A DNA stretch of 64,000 nt, from the NCBI RefSeq assembly GCF_021730395.1, contig NC_069367.1:69363501-69427500 (forward strand). Reading direction: 5' to 3'. This DNA is from Mercenaria mercenaria. Its lineage: Eukaryota > Mollusca > Bivalvia > Venerida > Veneridae. A model generated the notes under the pieces. That model was not told the origin of the DNA. It saw only the letters and a program-made list of their open reading frames with translations, and did no database searches. Position numbers and translations under genes: made by a program. Below are positions 47,717-59,534 of this stretch, piece by piece; positions within the stretch are counted from its first letter, which is position 1, and each line of letters begins with the position of its first letter.

Positions 47717-49200
47717 TATATGCCCGTCTGAAGAGCGGGGCGTATTATGTGAACACCCATGGCAGCGGGTGGCGGCCAAAGTATGTCTGCTGTCTAAGTG
47801 GAACAGTTTTTATCAGATCTTCACCAAACTCGCTGACAATGTTTGTGGGCATAATATTTCAGCCACGTTTGATAACCAGCCAAATCGTCCCAGGCAGTCT
47901 TGGATTGTGGCCCTTGAATTTCTGGAAAAACAGCAAATTTAGCCTTGTCCGCTCTCCAAGTCAAACAGTTTTCATCCGATCTTCACCAAACTTGCTGACA
48001 ATGTTTGTTGTCATAATATCTCAGTCAAGTTTGATATTAAACCAGTCTAACAGTTTTTATTCGATTTTCAACAAACTTGCTATCAATGTTTGTGGGCGTA
48101 ATATCTCAGCCAAGTTTGATAACCAGCCAAATCGCTCCAGGCACTCTTGGATTATGGCCCTTGAATTACTCGAAAAACTGCGAATTTAGCCTTGTCTGCT
48201 CTAAAGTCCAACAGTTTTCATCAGATCTTCACCAAACTTGCTGAAAATGTTTGTGGGCATAATATCTTGGCCAAGTTTGATAACCAGCCAAATTGCCTCT
48301 GGCATTCTTGGGGTATGGCCCTTGAATTACTCGAAAAAAACCCAGCAAATTTACCCTTGTCCGCTCTCAAAGTTGAACATTTTTCATCCGATCTCCACCA
48401 AGCTTGTATACAATGTTTGAAGGCATAATATTTCGGCCAAGTTCGATAATCAGCCAAATCGCCTCGGGCGCTCTTGGATTATGGCCCTTGAATTACTAAA
48501 AAAAACTGCGAATTTAGCCTTGTCCGCTATTTAAGTCGAACAGTTTCATCCAATCTTCACCAAACTGGGTGACAATGTTTGTTGGCATAATATTTTGGCC
48601 AAGATCGATAACCAGCCAAATTGTCCCAGGCACTCTTGGATTATGGCCCATGAATTTCTGGAAAAACAGCGAATTTAGCCTTGTCCACTCTCTAAGTCAA
48701 AAAGTTTTCATCCGATCTTCACCAAATTTGCTGACAATGTTTGTTGTCCAAATATCTCAGCCAAGTTTGATAACCAGCCAAATCGCTCCACATCGTCTTG
48801 GATTATTGCCCTTGAATTACTCGAAAAACTGCGAATTTAGCCTTGTCTGCTCTAAAGTCCAACAGTTTTCATCTGATCTTCACGAAACTTGCTGACAATG
48901 TTTGTGGGCATAATATCTCGACCAAGTTTGATAACCAGCCAAATTGCCCCTGGAATTTTTGGATTATGGCCCTTGGATTACTCAAAAAAACAACAGCGAA
49001 TTTAGCCTTGTCCGCTCTCTTAGTTGGAACAGTTTTCATCCGATCTTCACCAAGCTTGCGTACAATGTTTGTGGGCATAATATTTCGGCCAAGTTCAATA
49101 ACCAGCCAAATCGCCCCAGGAACTCTTGGATTATGGCCCTTGAATTAGGCCAATTTAGATGACAGGTGTATTTTGTGACAGTCTGGCACTCTTGTTTCCT
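47717..49200 (-). mobile_element. Tandem-core element C: ends of A/B, different core
   Basis: The left hairpin end is ATATGCCCGTCTGAAGAGCG-GGGCGTATTAT (about 47,717-47,747). The right end is GTGACAGTCTGGCACTCTTG, as in A and B. The core consists of about eight units of about 163 bp with ATCCGATCTTCACCAAACTT, AATATCTCAGCCAAGTTTGA and CGAATTTAGCCTTGTCCGC, unrelated to the cores of A and B. Frames on both strands here are repeat artefacts. Confidence 0.8.
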
Positions 49201-49680
49201 ATATGTATACAGTGGAAACTATAAATCCTCCTGTATGAAACTACTGGTCCAATTTTAACGTAATTTTACGCAAATGGTTCTTGTGTGACTATCAAGAATG
49301 TTCAAATTATTCCAATTTGTCAGAAAAGGTGGTTTTAGATGACCCTTTATAAAGATTGTACAAATTATTCTGTTTCGATAAAGAACATGGCTGCCACCGC
49401 CACTTCTTTTCTCAACGGTATCATCTCTTCTCTGTATCTGGTCATCATTCCCCCAATGTATTACTCCACCTGCCCCCACACCCCAAAAAAACACATGCAA
49501 ACAAATTACCTCCCCATATTTATTTAGTACAGACTTTTTAAATATTCTGTTTGAACAACACTGGCACTACTTCAAAATAATTTCACTGACATTTTACTTA
49601 CATAGCCATCTACCAAAACTGTTCAAGCAAGTTTAACTCAGGTGAGCGATCTAGGGCCATCATGACCCTTTTGTTTAGTT
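49201..49680 (-). repeat. Element H-related end fragment
   Basis: The block ends CAGGTGAGCGATCTAGGGCC-ATCATGACCCT (about 49,636-49,672), the reverse of the left end of element H. The upstream text (CAAATGGTTCTTGTGTGACT, GTTCAAATTATTC) is of the same type as that left of element C. Confidence 0.55.
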
Positions 49681-49683
49681 AAA

Positions 49684-49755
49684 GGATTGGGGACTGAGAG
49701 TCACGACCGCCGGTTTTGTGAGTCAGTGATGTTACTACTAGACCACTGCATCTGT
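49684..49755 (-). repeat. tRNA-like SINE head remnant
   Basis: The minus strand reads GATGCAGTGGTCTAGTAGTA (A-box-like), then CGGCGGTCGTGACTCTCAGT (B-box-like). Confidence 0.4.
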
Positions 49756-50017
49756 TCTCCAAGATTTCTTTAATATTATACTTCCATCAGTTACAACTTA
49801 TCAACAGCTATCAAGTGTTTATCTTAGTGAATTGATTTTTCTCCATGGGAAGGAGAACTATTTCAACCATACAATGGTACATTTATCATTTTACCTTCTG
49901 GTATGGTAATAGATTTGATTCCTTTTCTTTAATGAAGCTTTGTTAACAGTCGTGGAAACAATATTGAAGCAATCCTAGTCTGGCTGCAACTAAGGTATTA
50001 TTTGATGTTCTTATAAA

Positions 50018-50060
50018 TTATTCGACGCCGCCCTGAAGGCGGTGTCGAGTATATGGGATA
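50018..50060. repeat. Terminal hairpin of a further tandem-core type element
   Basis: CGACGCCGCC-CTGAA-GGCGGTGTCG is a near-perfect 10-bp stem followed by AGTATATGG. It has the same form as the other element ends, but I see no array attached. Confidence 0.45.
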
Positions 50061-50289
50061 CACTTTTATTTCGGACCCTGTAAAGATGGTAATGAATAGT
50101 TTCGGAGTGTTAAACTGAACACAGTGAATAGTTTGTAAAAGGATCAAGGATATTGCACAATACATTTTAGTGAATAAACAAAAAAATGGCAAAAAGAAAA
50201 CATAAAAAATGCATGTAAAGCAACTTATTATGTGATTTAAAACAATGCTATCTGTCTTTCCTCTCCTTATTTGTAGAGCAGAACATATT

Positions 50290-51140
50290 TTTTGTACCCC
50301 CCGACAACAAAGTTGTAAGGGGGGGTATACTGGTTTCAGGTTGTCTGTCTGTCTGTAGACGCAATCTTGTGCGCACCATCTCTCCTTATCCCCTTGACAG
50401 AATTTAATGAAACTTCACACAAGTGATCAGTACCAACAGTAGTTGTGCATGGGGCATGTTAGGTTCTTTTAGAAAAAAAATTTGCAGAGTTATGGGACTT
50501 TGTTTTTTTGTTACTATACTATATACATAGACAATCTTGTGCGCACCATCTCTCCTCATCCCCTTGACACAATTTAATGAAACTTCACACAAGTGATCAG
50601 TAACAACAGTAGTTGTGCATGGGGCATGTTAGGTTCTTTCAGAAAAAAAATTTGCAGAGTTATGGGACTTTGTTTTTTTGTTACTATACCATATACATAG
50701 ACACAATCTTGTGCGCACCATCTCTCCTCATCCCCTTGACACAATTTAATGAAACTTCACACAAGTGATCAGTAACAACAGTAGTTGTGCATGGGGCATG
50801 TTAGGTTCTTTCAGCGATAAAATTTGCAGAGTTATGGGACTTTGTTTCTTGTTAACATACTATGTACATACAGTCTGCATATGCAATCTTGTGCGTGCCT
50901 AATCTACCAAACCCTTACACACAATTTAATGAAACTTCACACAAGTGATCAGTACCAACCCTAGTTGTGCATGGTGCATGTTACATTCTTTTAGATAAAT
51001 ATTCTGCATAGTTATGGGACTTTGTTTTTTGTTACTATACTGTATACATACAGTCTATATACATACAGTCCACATAATTATGCAATCTTGTGTGCATCAA
51101 ATTGCAATGTACTGTGTCAGTGCATGCTGGGGGTACATTC
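50290..51140 (-). mobile_element. Tandem-core element G2, reverse copy of the 17.5-kb family
   Basis: The hairpin end ACCCCCCGACAAC-AAA-GTTGTAAGGGGGGGTAT (about 50,296-50,328) is followed by GTCTGTCTGTCTG. About four units of about 175 bp then follow, with GCAATCTTGTGCGCACCATC, GAAACTTCACACAAGTGATC and TTGCAGAGTTATGGGACTTT. Confidence 0.8.
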
Positions 51141-51144
51141 ATCA

Positions 51145-51228
51145 CCTTTAGTGATAGCTCTAGTTTATTTACAATTTCGTCAAAAATGTTGATCCGATTT
51201 ATTGATAAGGGAGGTTACTCTGTAAGTC
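51145..51228 (+). CDS. Candidate exon, first half of a CARD-like fold
   Basis: The frame reads DSSSLFTISSKMLIRFIDKG and then GYS, ending TACTCT|GTAAGT, a strong donor. An acceptor-like CACCTTTAG precedes it. The pattern of an aliphatic helix followed by 'RFIDKG' resembles helices 2-3 of bivalve CARD domains. This is a weak, inference-based call. Confidence 0.3.
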
Positions 51229-51286
51229 AAGTTTTCTATTCTATTCTTAGCATGACCTACTTACCTGTCTCATTTTCTATAAATAG

Positions 51287-51371
51287 AACACACCACAGAG
51301 CTGATAAACCATATACTGCAACGCGTGAATCGCCTGGACAAGGGAGCGTTCGTGTATTTTACAATAATCTT
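51287..51371 (+). CDS. Candidate exon, second half of a CARD-like fold
   Basis: Between TATAAATAG and CTTGCA|GTAAAC the frame reads TTELINHILQRVNRLDKG and then AFVYFTIIL. This is close to the 'ELL-ILxRxG--AF--F---L' pattern of CARD helices 5-6. It lies 60 bases after the preceding candidate exon, so the intron would be very short, and the phase agrees only with an atypical acceptor. Confidence 0.35.
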
Positions 51372-51570
51372 GCAGTAAACTTCGAAGAGAATATTAAAAA
51401 AAAATTACAATTTGCCTGCATAAAAATTCCTTGGAAAAAACATATTTACAAAGTAAATACAGGAATCAATAAGCATAGATATGTTGAAATGAACGAAGGA
51501 AGTGCCGCTGTTAACTTATTTTTAACCTTTTGTCTTATTTTCTTTGTTGATAGATTTCAGAATGCGCACA

Positions 51571-52795
51571 CTTTAGCAAATTCCTATTTGTTTTTTTTTG
51601 TTTTTTTGTTTTTTCTTTCTTTTTTTTTTTTGCTTATGTGTCATATAGACCTACTCATTGTTTACAGATATACACTGTCAACTAAGGTGTGCAATAGGCT
51701 AAAGAGCATTTGGCTGAATTTGTTAGTGACAAGCATCAGTGACTTTAAAATAGAATTCCTTGTTGAATTTATATGTTCATTGATCTTATATGACTAGTCA
51801 GTTGCTCTGGTTTTATTATATCTTGTTACTTGCTTCTTTTTTTCTTTTCTTTTTTAATTTAATAGATAGTTTTTGTATTTGTCCATCCCTGACAAAAAAA
51901 AAAAAAAAAAAAATTTTCATTGAAATATTTTCTACACTTTGGCAGCGGGTTATTATGCTTGCTAAATTTCTTGTAATATTAGATTTGAATCTAGTCACTG
52001 ACATACTCCTAGTAACCTTACAGTTAAACGAGGACTTCAAGTTTATCGTTCGTCCAAAAAAAAAATGAATTCTATGATATTCAAAAGTATATAAGAAAGA
52101 TTCATGCTTTGTGAATAGGGGCAATATAGAGATTATTTATATCATTCTTTTCTTGGACAAAATTTTTGGTTGTTTTTGGCAACGGAAACAGTAAATTGCT
52201 GTGTATAATCTGCTTTCTGAAATCTATAATGTAGGTGACTAAGGTCCATAAAACTTCATCAGTAAATAGAAAACACTCATTACATTACATGATAATAAAA
52301 ATAATGGTTTTTGTGAACCACAACTTTGAAATAATTTCAACATTTCCTCATTTCCCAACAAACTGCATTTCTGTGAAACTTCATACACACGCTCCTGCAT
52401 ATAAGAACTTTTCACAGGAGGTGATCTTAGTTAGTGAAATAATTACTTTAATTTTGTATGTAAAGGGACCACCTACTCGCAATGTTAATGTCATTGCAGG
52501 TAGATGATTTGTATTGCATGGTAAAACTTTTCTATCATGTTTATTCTTCATGCTTTAAACAGTTTATAACATATATTGCTTTATATGCTAATGTTGATAA
52601 CTTGTAGCCAGTCAGACTAATAAAGTAATGATTAGGTGATTTCTCATATTGCAAAAAAATGTACTTCAGACACAACACTTGGCGGCGTCTTTGATGCTTG
52701 CATCAATGAATTTCCTTGTAAGATATTTATAAGATACATGGATGAAAAGGTATACAGTGAACAATGGATTCGAGTGTGGGTCAGTTCTGCAAAGT
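51571..52795 (+). repeat. Tandem duplication, copy 1
   Basis: This unit starts CACTTTAGCAAATTCCTATT and ends GTGTGGGTCAGTTCTG. It contains T-rich and A-rich runs. At 52,672-52,795 a frame reads LGGVFDACINEFPC and then RYMDEKVYSEQWIRVWVSS, after a TACTTCAG acceptor. That may be another CARD-like first half. Confidence 0.8.
52672..52795 (+). CDS. Candidate exon, CARD-like first half (copy 1)
   Basis: The acceptor is AATGTACTTCAG. The frame reads TLGGVFDACINEFPC, then IFIRYMDEKVYSEQWIRVWV. The segment MDEKVYSEQWIRVW has the form of CARD helices 3-4 and parallels RFIDKGGYS of the candidate at 51,145. The same text recurs at 53,891-54,014. Donor and partner exons were not fixed. Confidence 0.3.
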
Positions 52796-52799
52796 TCTC

Positions 52800-54014
52800 A
52801 CACTTTAGCAAATTCCTATTTGTTTTTTTTTTGTTTTTTTGTTTTTTCTTTCTTTTTTTTTTTTTGCTTATGTGTCATATAGACCTACTCATTGTATACA
52901 GCATATACCCCTGTCAATCTAAGGTGTGCAATAGTGCTAAAGAGCATTGCTGAATTTGTTAGTGACAAGCATCAGTGACTTTAAAATGAATTCCTTGTTG
53001 AATTATATGTTCATTGATTTATATGACTAGTCAGTTGCTTGTTTTATTATACTTGTTACTTGCTTCTTTTTTTCCTTTCTTTTTTAATTTAATAGATAGT
53101 TTTTGTATTTGTCCATCCTGACAAAAAAAAAAAAAAAAATTTTCATTGAAATATATTTTCTACACTTTGGCAGCGGTTATTATGCTTGCTAAATTTCTTG
53201 TAATATAGATTTGAATCTAGTCACTGAAATACTCCTTTTAACCTTACAGTTAAACAGGACTTCAAGTTTATCGTTCGTCCAAAAAAAAATGAATTCATGA
53301 TATTCAAAAGTATATAAGAAGATTCATGCTTTGTGAATAGGGCAATATAGAGATATTTAATCATTCTTTTCTTGGACAAAATTTTTGGTTGTTTTTGGCA
53401 ACGGAAACAGTAAATTGCTGTGTATAATCTGCTTTCTGAAATCTATAATGTAGGTGACTAAGGTCCATAAAACTTCATCAGTAAATAGAAAACACTCATT
53501 ACATTACATGATAATAAAAATAATGGTTTTTGTGAACCACAACTTTGAAATAATTTCAACATTTCCTCATTTCCCAACAAACTGCATTTCTGTGAAACTT
53601 CATACACACGCTCCTGCATATAAGAACTTTTCACAGGAGGTGATCTTAGTTAGTGAAATAATTACTTTAATTTTGTATGTAAAGGGACCACCTACTCGCA
53701 ATGTTAATGTCATTGCAGGTAGATGATTTGTATTGCATGGTAAAACTTTTCTATCATGTTTATTCTTCATGCTTTAAACAGTTTATAACATATATTGCTT
53801 TATATGCTAATGTTGATAACTTGTAGCCAGTCAGACTAATAAAGTAATGATTAGGTGATTTCTCATATTGCAAAAAAATGTACTTCAGACACAACACTTG
53901 GCGGCGTCTTTGATGCTTGCATCAATGAATTTCCTTGTAAGATATTTATAAGATACATGGATGAAAAGGTATACAGTGAACAATGGATTCGAGTGTGGGT
54001 CAGTTCTGGTCAGT
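52800..54014 (+). repeat. Tandem duplication, copy 2
   Basis: From about 53,360 to 54,014 it is identical by eye to 52,141-52,795 (offset 1219). From 52,800 to 53,340 it matches 51,571-52,130 but with many single-base losses. It is likely an assembly artefact. Confidence 0.8.
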
Positions 54015-55439
54015 TGCAAATTTGACACCAGTGTACCTTTAGGTCAAAACAACAGGTGTTGAGACCATTTGAAATCTAACTTGGGGGAGTAGATGACAAC
54101 TTTAAATAAAAAAAGCAAATTAGCCACTGCAGTAATTTTCCAGAGTTACAGAGTAGTTGACATGAAGTATGATTAAGATTTATGAAGTACTAAGTTTTAT
54201 AGTTTAAAAATATTTTATTTGGTTGAATATCACAAATATATAAATTCTACAATAGTACTACTAACTTGTAATATCAATGTTTCTTCATATAAACATTGTA
54301 AGTTACCTTCTAGTCCCACTCTTTCCCAATAGGCCTTATTTATACATTTCATTTAGGCGGCCAATTAATATTATTAACTCTATATTGCTTTGACAATACA
54401 GAATGTAAGTAAGCAGAAAATGACTGTGTAACACCAAAATATTCACTTTTAAAACTCTACAAATACAGCTTTGTTAAAACTTAATCTATAAATAAACTGT
54501 ATGCAACTTAATAAAAGCCTTTTGGTCAATACAGAGTGGTGAACAAAGTTCATGAAGAAGAATTCCTGTATATATTATACATAATAATTTATTCAGTTTA
54601 TGGCAGACATATGTGTGATTTATCATCCCTGTTACTTGTCTTCTCTGAAGTGGTGAAACTAAAACCTCTGTAAAATTGGACAGAACTCTAAATAAAATCA
54701 TTAACATGCTTAAAATAAATCCCAGAACTGTTTTATGGCACAGCTTCTAGTTCACTCTGTATTACTCATTTAACAACAAAGTTAAAATCATCGAGGTATA
54801 AACCCAAAGTCTATAAAAACCGTAGGTCAAAAACTTCACTCCCTTATACAAATTTTGATAGTTGCTCCAACAGGTTTTTAAAAAAAAAGTGTTACTTCAA
54901 TAGGTAAGATGTAAGTCTGAAACCCAAACTTTTCTCAAGATATGTTCAATTTAGTCTTTGGTTCAGATATTAAATGAATTATGTAATCTGTAATCATCCC
55001 ACAGGGTCAATTTCAGTAATATCTCATTATTGTCTATTTTAGTAATTATTATTTTATTCTTGTCCTCAGTTTTGTTTCTCCATGAATCTATGTTAACCAA
55101 GCTAATCTTAAAATTTTCTGTTCACTCCATTAAATGACTCCTGCTATCAGTTCTCACATTGTTGTCGTTTAACTGCTACCTTCTGTCAATGCAGTTAACC
55201 AGTTTTTGCACAGAACTCAAAGTATATTCTATTTGAACTAATTCTTTGTTTGTTTGTTTTGGATTTACACCATTTTTCAACAGCATTGAAGATATGAAAC
55301 CACAGGCAGTGTTCCTGGATTCTGTACCAGTCTAAACCTGTTCCCCATATTAAGTTACTGCCAACTTCCCCACATGAATTAGAGATGGAGGACGAATGAT
55401 TTCAGACACAATATCTTTTATCAAATCTTCACGGAGAGC

Positions 55440-55510
55440 ATACGCCTCGAACTTATGACCCTACAATTCGTAGATCTGCACTCTCCTTATTTAGCTACGT
55501 GGACTGGCCA
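55440..55510 (-). repeat. tRNA-like SINE head remnant
   Basis: The minus strand reads CACGTAGCTAAATAAGGAGA (A-box-like) and ATAAGTTCGAGGCG (B-box-like), about 50 bases apart. Confidence 0.4.
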
Positions 55511-56527
55511 CTTGAACTTATTCTTTCTACATAATATCTACAATAATGATTTGGTAAAATGTAAGTTCTTATTTACATAATAAATGTAAAATAAATATAG
55601 ACACAGAGCAAAAATAAAAGAAATAATAAAAACAACAAAAACTAAAATGAATAGCACATGCATACACCAATCACATAAAATAAATAGTAAAATTATTTAC
55701 AAACAAAAGATATGTAACGACAAACATTCATTAACTACCAAATAAAGCTACACTTTAAAACAAAAATTAAATTAAATATTAATAAATGAACATAAAAGTC
55801 TTTGATTTTTTTTCTATTTTCTTTGACCACATTTAAGACCGCTTGAAAAGTAAAAATTGTGAGCTGCTGCAGTAAAAATGTTACCACAGTTACTGTAAGT
55901 TTTTAAAGCTGTTTGTTTGAAAAAATAAGATATGAATTCTTTTTCACATTTAAAAATCTAAAATAATTGAATTATGGCTGGTAGTACTATACAAGAACAT
56001 ATAGTGTCATAACCTATATTACACTTTACAAATAAAAGACTTTAAAAGGTCTGACAATTCATGAAATATCTCTGAAACCATAGAAATGTTATAAATATAA
56101 TGAAACCTATGGCCGTTTCACACTTAAATATGCTTAATCAGCACTTAATTAACAACACAACAAAATATTGGTATGTCTTCATCAAAAACTATTACTGGAC
56201 GGCATTTTATAATGCATAACAAAAGCAGTGATATGTAAGTCATAAAATGCAATATACCGGTAGTGACAGTCAACAAATTTTTCAAGACAACATAGAAGTT
56301 GAGATTTCAATAAACATGAATCAGCAAAAAACACTGGTAAAATATTTCACTAAATAATAAACAACTGATATAAATGACAGTATTATAATTTGGGACGGTT
56401 CCAGATATTTGAGATTTTCAGATTATGTAATTTAGATAAAATATGAGTATTAACAGAAATTTCAATCTTGATTCGCAATAAATTTTGACACCTTTTTAGT
56501 AACTGTATTTCAGTTAATTATTAAAAT

Positions 56528-56762
56528 GAGCCACGCCATGTGAAAACCAACATAGTGGCTTTGCGACCAGCATGGATCCAGACCAGCCTGCACATCCATG
56601 CAGTCTAGTCAGGATCCATGCTGTTCGCTAACAGTTTCTCTAATTGCAATAGGCCTTGAAAGTGAACAGCATGGATCCTGACCAGACTGCGCAGATGCGA
56701 AGGCTGGTCTGGATCCATGCTGGTCGCAAACGCACTATGTTGGTTTTCTCATGGCGTGGCTC
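56528..56762. mobile_element. Palindromic MITE, copy 2
   Basis: Ends GAGCCACGCCATG and CATGGCGTGGCTC; arms and inner palindrome as in the copy at 32,557. Confidence 0.85.
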
Positions 56763-58219
56763 AAATATGGCAGATTGTGTGAAATTTATCTACTGATTTC
56801 TTGTCAGAAATATCAAATATATTTTTCATTGGTTTCGCACAAAAAATGAGTAAATTTGGTTAAAGCCATTAAAAGGACATGAAATACACAGAAATTTTAA
56901 TTGTAATACACGTAAGGTCAAATATCTTTTACTTGTAAACTTCCATTCATGGCTTCACCACTTATGAAAATACTGTTTCTTGTATTCAGTCTGTGAGATT
57001 TCAACATGGTACTTAAACAAATAATATTCTCTATTATAAAGAAAAACAATAATTTTGCAAGTTTAATAGCAAGAGATGAACAAAATGCTAGAGTTGTCTA
57101 GGTTTCCCATCAAAACTTTACAGAAAACAGACAGGTCCACACAACATGCTCAAATAAGCCTGGATGCTCCAGCCATCAATGCTCTCCAACAAGGAGTGTT
57201 TCACTATAATGTTACAGATGTAACATAAACATGAAATTTTTTTGGAAATAATGGGCTCTGAAATGTTGATGTATCATTATTTTCAAAATAAGTTATAAAT
57301 GCACTTGATTTTAGGTATCACAGTTATAAAAGCACACTCATTCTTCAACATAAAGATATGTTAAAACAGTATTACATCAATCAGAACATATATACTGTAC
57401 TTCAAGTATAGGTTTATGTGTATACTGCTATATACTGAATATTCCTAGGCCTTATACATGAAACATTTCTTTAGGTATCACACTTTTTCGCTGATGTAAA
57501 CTTTTTTTTAGTTTCCCATCTTATAAATGGGTAAATACAGTATGAAGATTTAAAGCCTCGAATGATCTCATTAAAAATAAAGCTTCATTGTAAACAAATA
57601 AACACCAATTATACAGCACACTATACATAACATCACAAGTCTTAAATCAACAATATCACTAACATTTACTTAACATATAAAAAATATAAAACTTCATACA
57701 GACACTAAATCCCTTAAAGTTCAATGTATTAGGCACATTACAAGTACTGTTTAATCATACAATACCTTGTAAGTTCATATGTATCTTCTAAAACAAGATC
57801 CAAACCAAAATGTGTAAACTTAATGCATATCTGAACCTACACGAAGTAAGCGTAATGACCAGACCTATATACAAAAATATTTGCATTAGTACCCTATCAC
57901 TAAAAAACACATATTAAAACTGCAAAGCTGAAGACCTGTAGCATTGTAATCATGTTCATACAGAATCTATGTCACCCTCTTAAATTCAACTTCATTTAAT
58001 TTAGCAGTTTCAGCCTGTTATCTACATTGCAGAAGCTTCACTTGGTTATCTTCTGCATCCACAAGACCTTCTGCATGAATTCCGGACCCCAAGCCTATAA
58101 AAACTTGAGCTTGTAAACCATCCTTTGAATGCATTCTCACCATTGGTCAAATTCCAATCTGATTTTAAATTCAACCAATCAGATCCCATAGTTTATAGAC
58201 TGGTCTCCAAACATTTCAT

Positions 58220-58326
58220 TTAGATATTTTCCAGATCAAGATCTTCATCATCACTAATGTCTGATATTGAAACAAAAGAGTTTCTGCTGTTAGACCTCTG
58301 AACAGCTTGACCTGTACCAGCTGGTC
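58220..58326 (-). CDS. Terminal exon of an unidentified gene, acidic C-terminus
   Basis: The acceptor GTTTGTTTTCAG is followed by GA CCA GCT GGT in a frame that runs 35 codons to TAA (58,220-58,222). The residues include GQAVQRSNSRNSFV and end SDISDDEDLDLENI, a serine-rich then strongly acidic tail of the kind used as a phosphorylation or docking site. The exon begins with two bases of a split codon. No upstream exon was recognised between 58,330 and 64,000; that region would be intron and carries MITEs and element F. I cannot name the gene. The strong acceptor, the open frame to a stop and the repeat-poor downstream region support it being real. Confidence 0.6.
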
Positions 58327-59148
58327 CTGAAAACAAACACAAAGTTAAATTTAAACATGTTTTTTTTACTCACAGAAAATCCGTGGTAATCAATCTTCAA
58401 TTCTTTACAGAATGCTGACATAGTTTAACTATACAATACAGTATGCAGGTATAGGAATGCATACAGCTTTTTAACATGCAGAAATAGATGTAATTCAATA
58501 TAACATGCTACAAATGCATTCTATGTAGGTTTAACCTTGCATTAATAAAACCTGTCATTTTGGCTAAAATTTAAAAAGTTCATGCAAATAGTGCAAGCAA
58601 AATGAAGAAAGTATTCAAATGCATAATAGCATGGTTATCTAATACAGCTTGTAAAGGGAAGCAAGCTCTAAGAGAGAAATGGTTACATACATTTGTATAA
58701 TGAAAAACTACAAAGCTACACAGCTAACTAGCTACATACGGTGCATGCTACTTAATCTCTTATGATAGGATGAAGTATAAGACTAATAGAGTCAATGAGT
58801 AAGCTACACATGTATATTTTCATAACTGTTCAAGTCAATTAATGAGGTTTTCAGGATGTACAGATGAATTGAAAGACAGGCAGAAAAATCAGGCTAATCT
58901 ATATCCCCCAGCACACACAGATTGCATTTCTGTTAAGAAAAAATGGGGTAAAGTCTTAAATTTGAATTACTCCACACCTTATATCAATATACCCCAATAA
59001 AGCACTGAAACTGTACTTGTGACTTTAGAAAGAATCTGTTAACAGTCTCAAGATAGGCCACTATACTAAGAGTCTTGGTTAGTTTTCTGATTTCTAGAGT
59101 CTAAACACCAAAGCTTGTTTCATACATCTTCCAAACTTAATAATAAAT

Positions 59149-59383
59149 GGGCCGTGCCATGAGAAAACCAACATAGTACATTTGCAACAAGCATGGATCC
59201 AGACCAACCTGCGCATCCACGCTGTGTGGTCAGAATCCATGCTGTTCGCTAACAGTTTCTCTAACTACAATAGGCTTTGAAATCGAACAGCATGGATCCT
59301 GACCAGACTGCGCAGATGCGCAGGCTGGTCTGGATCCATGCTGGTCGCAAATGCACTATGTTGGTTTTCTCATGGCACGGCTC
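59149..59383. mobile_element. Palindromic MITE, copy 3
   Basis: Ends GGGCCGTGCCATGAG and CATGGCACGGCTC; same family as 32,557. Its left arm is more diverged than its right. Confidence 0.85.
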
Positions 59384-59534
59384 ATATATAATGATAAAAA
59401 TATATCAGTTTACTGCAATACTACTTGGCAAAGTAAAACTATACATGCTTAAACATACAGAAAATAATGCTCATCATTTCTACTGTACAGTATTTTGTAA
59501 TCCTAAAAAAAACTAGAAAATGCTTTTGTAAAAA

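Larger units (their letters stand above)
54015..58219 (-). other. AT-rich stretch, probably 3' UTR or downstream of the acidic-tail gene
   Basis: It holds one palindromic MITE (56,528) and a tRNA-like remnant (about 55,440-55,510). Otherwise it is free of the tandem-core elements that crowd the rest of the window. Its upper end directly follows the stop codon at 58,220-58,222 on the minus strand, so at least part is 3' UTR. A polyadenylation site could not be fixed. Confidence 0.4.

Noticed and set aside
47659-49162. Frames of up to 176 codons on both strands at 47.7-49.2 kb
   Set aside because: They are translations of the 163-bp core repeat of element C, with the same peptide text recurring in shifted frames.
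51090-51797. A 235-codon open frame on the plus strand
   Set aside because: It runs through splice-like donors, a poly(T) stretch translated as FFFVFLFFLSFFF, and the edge of the duplicated block. Only two short parts look coding, and in different frames.
52235-53726. Two identical 90-codon frames 1219 bases apart, at first suggesting a duplicated gene
   Set aside because: They are part of the larger duplicated block; the peptide has no motif and the duplication itself is suspect.
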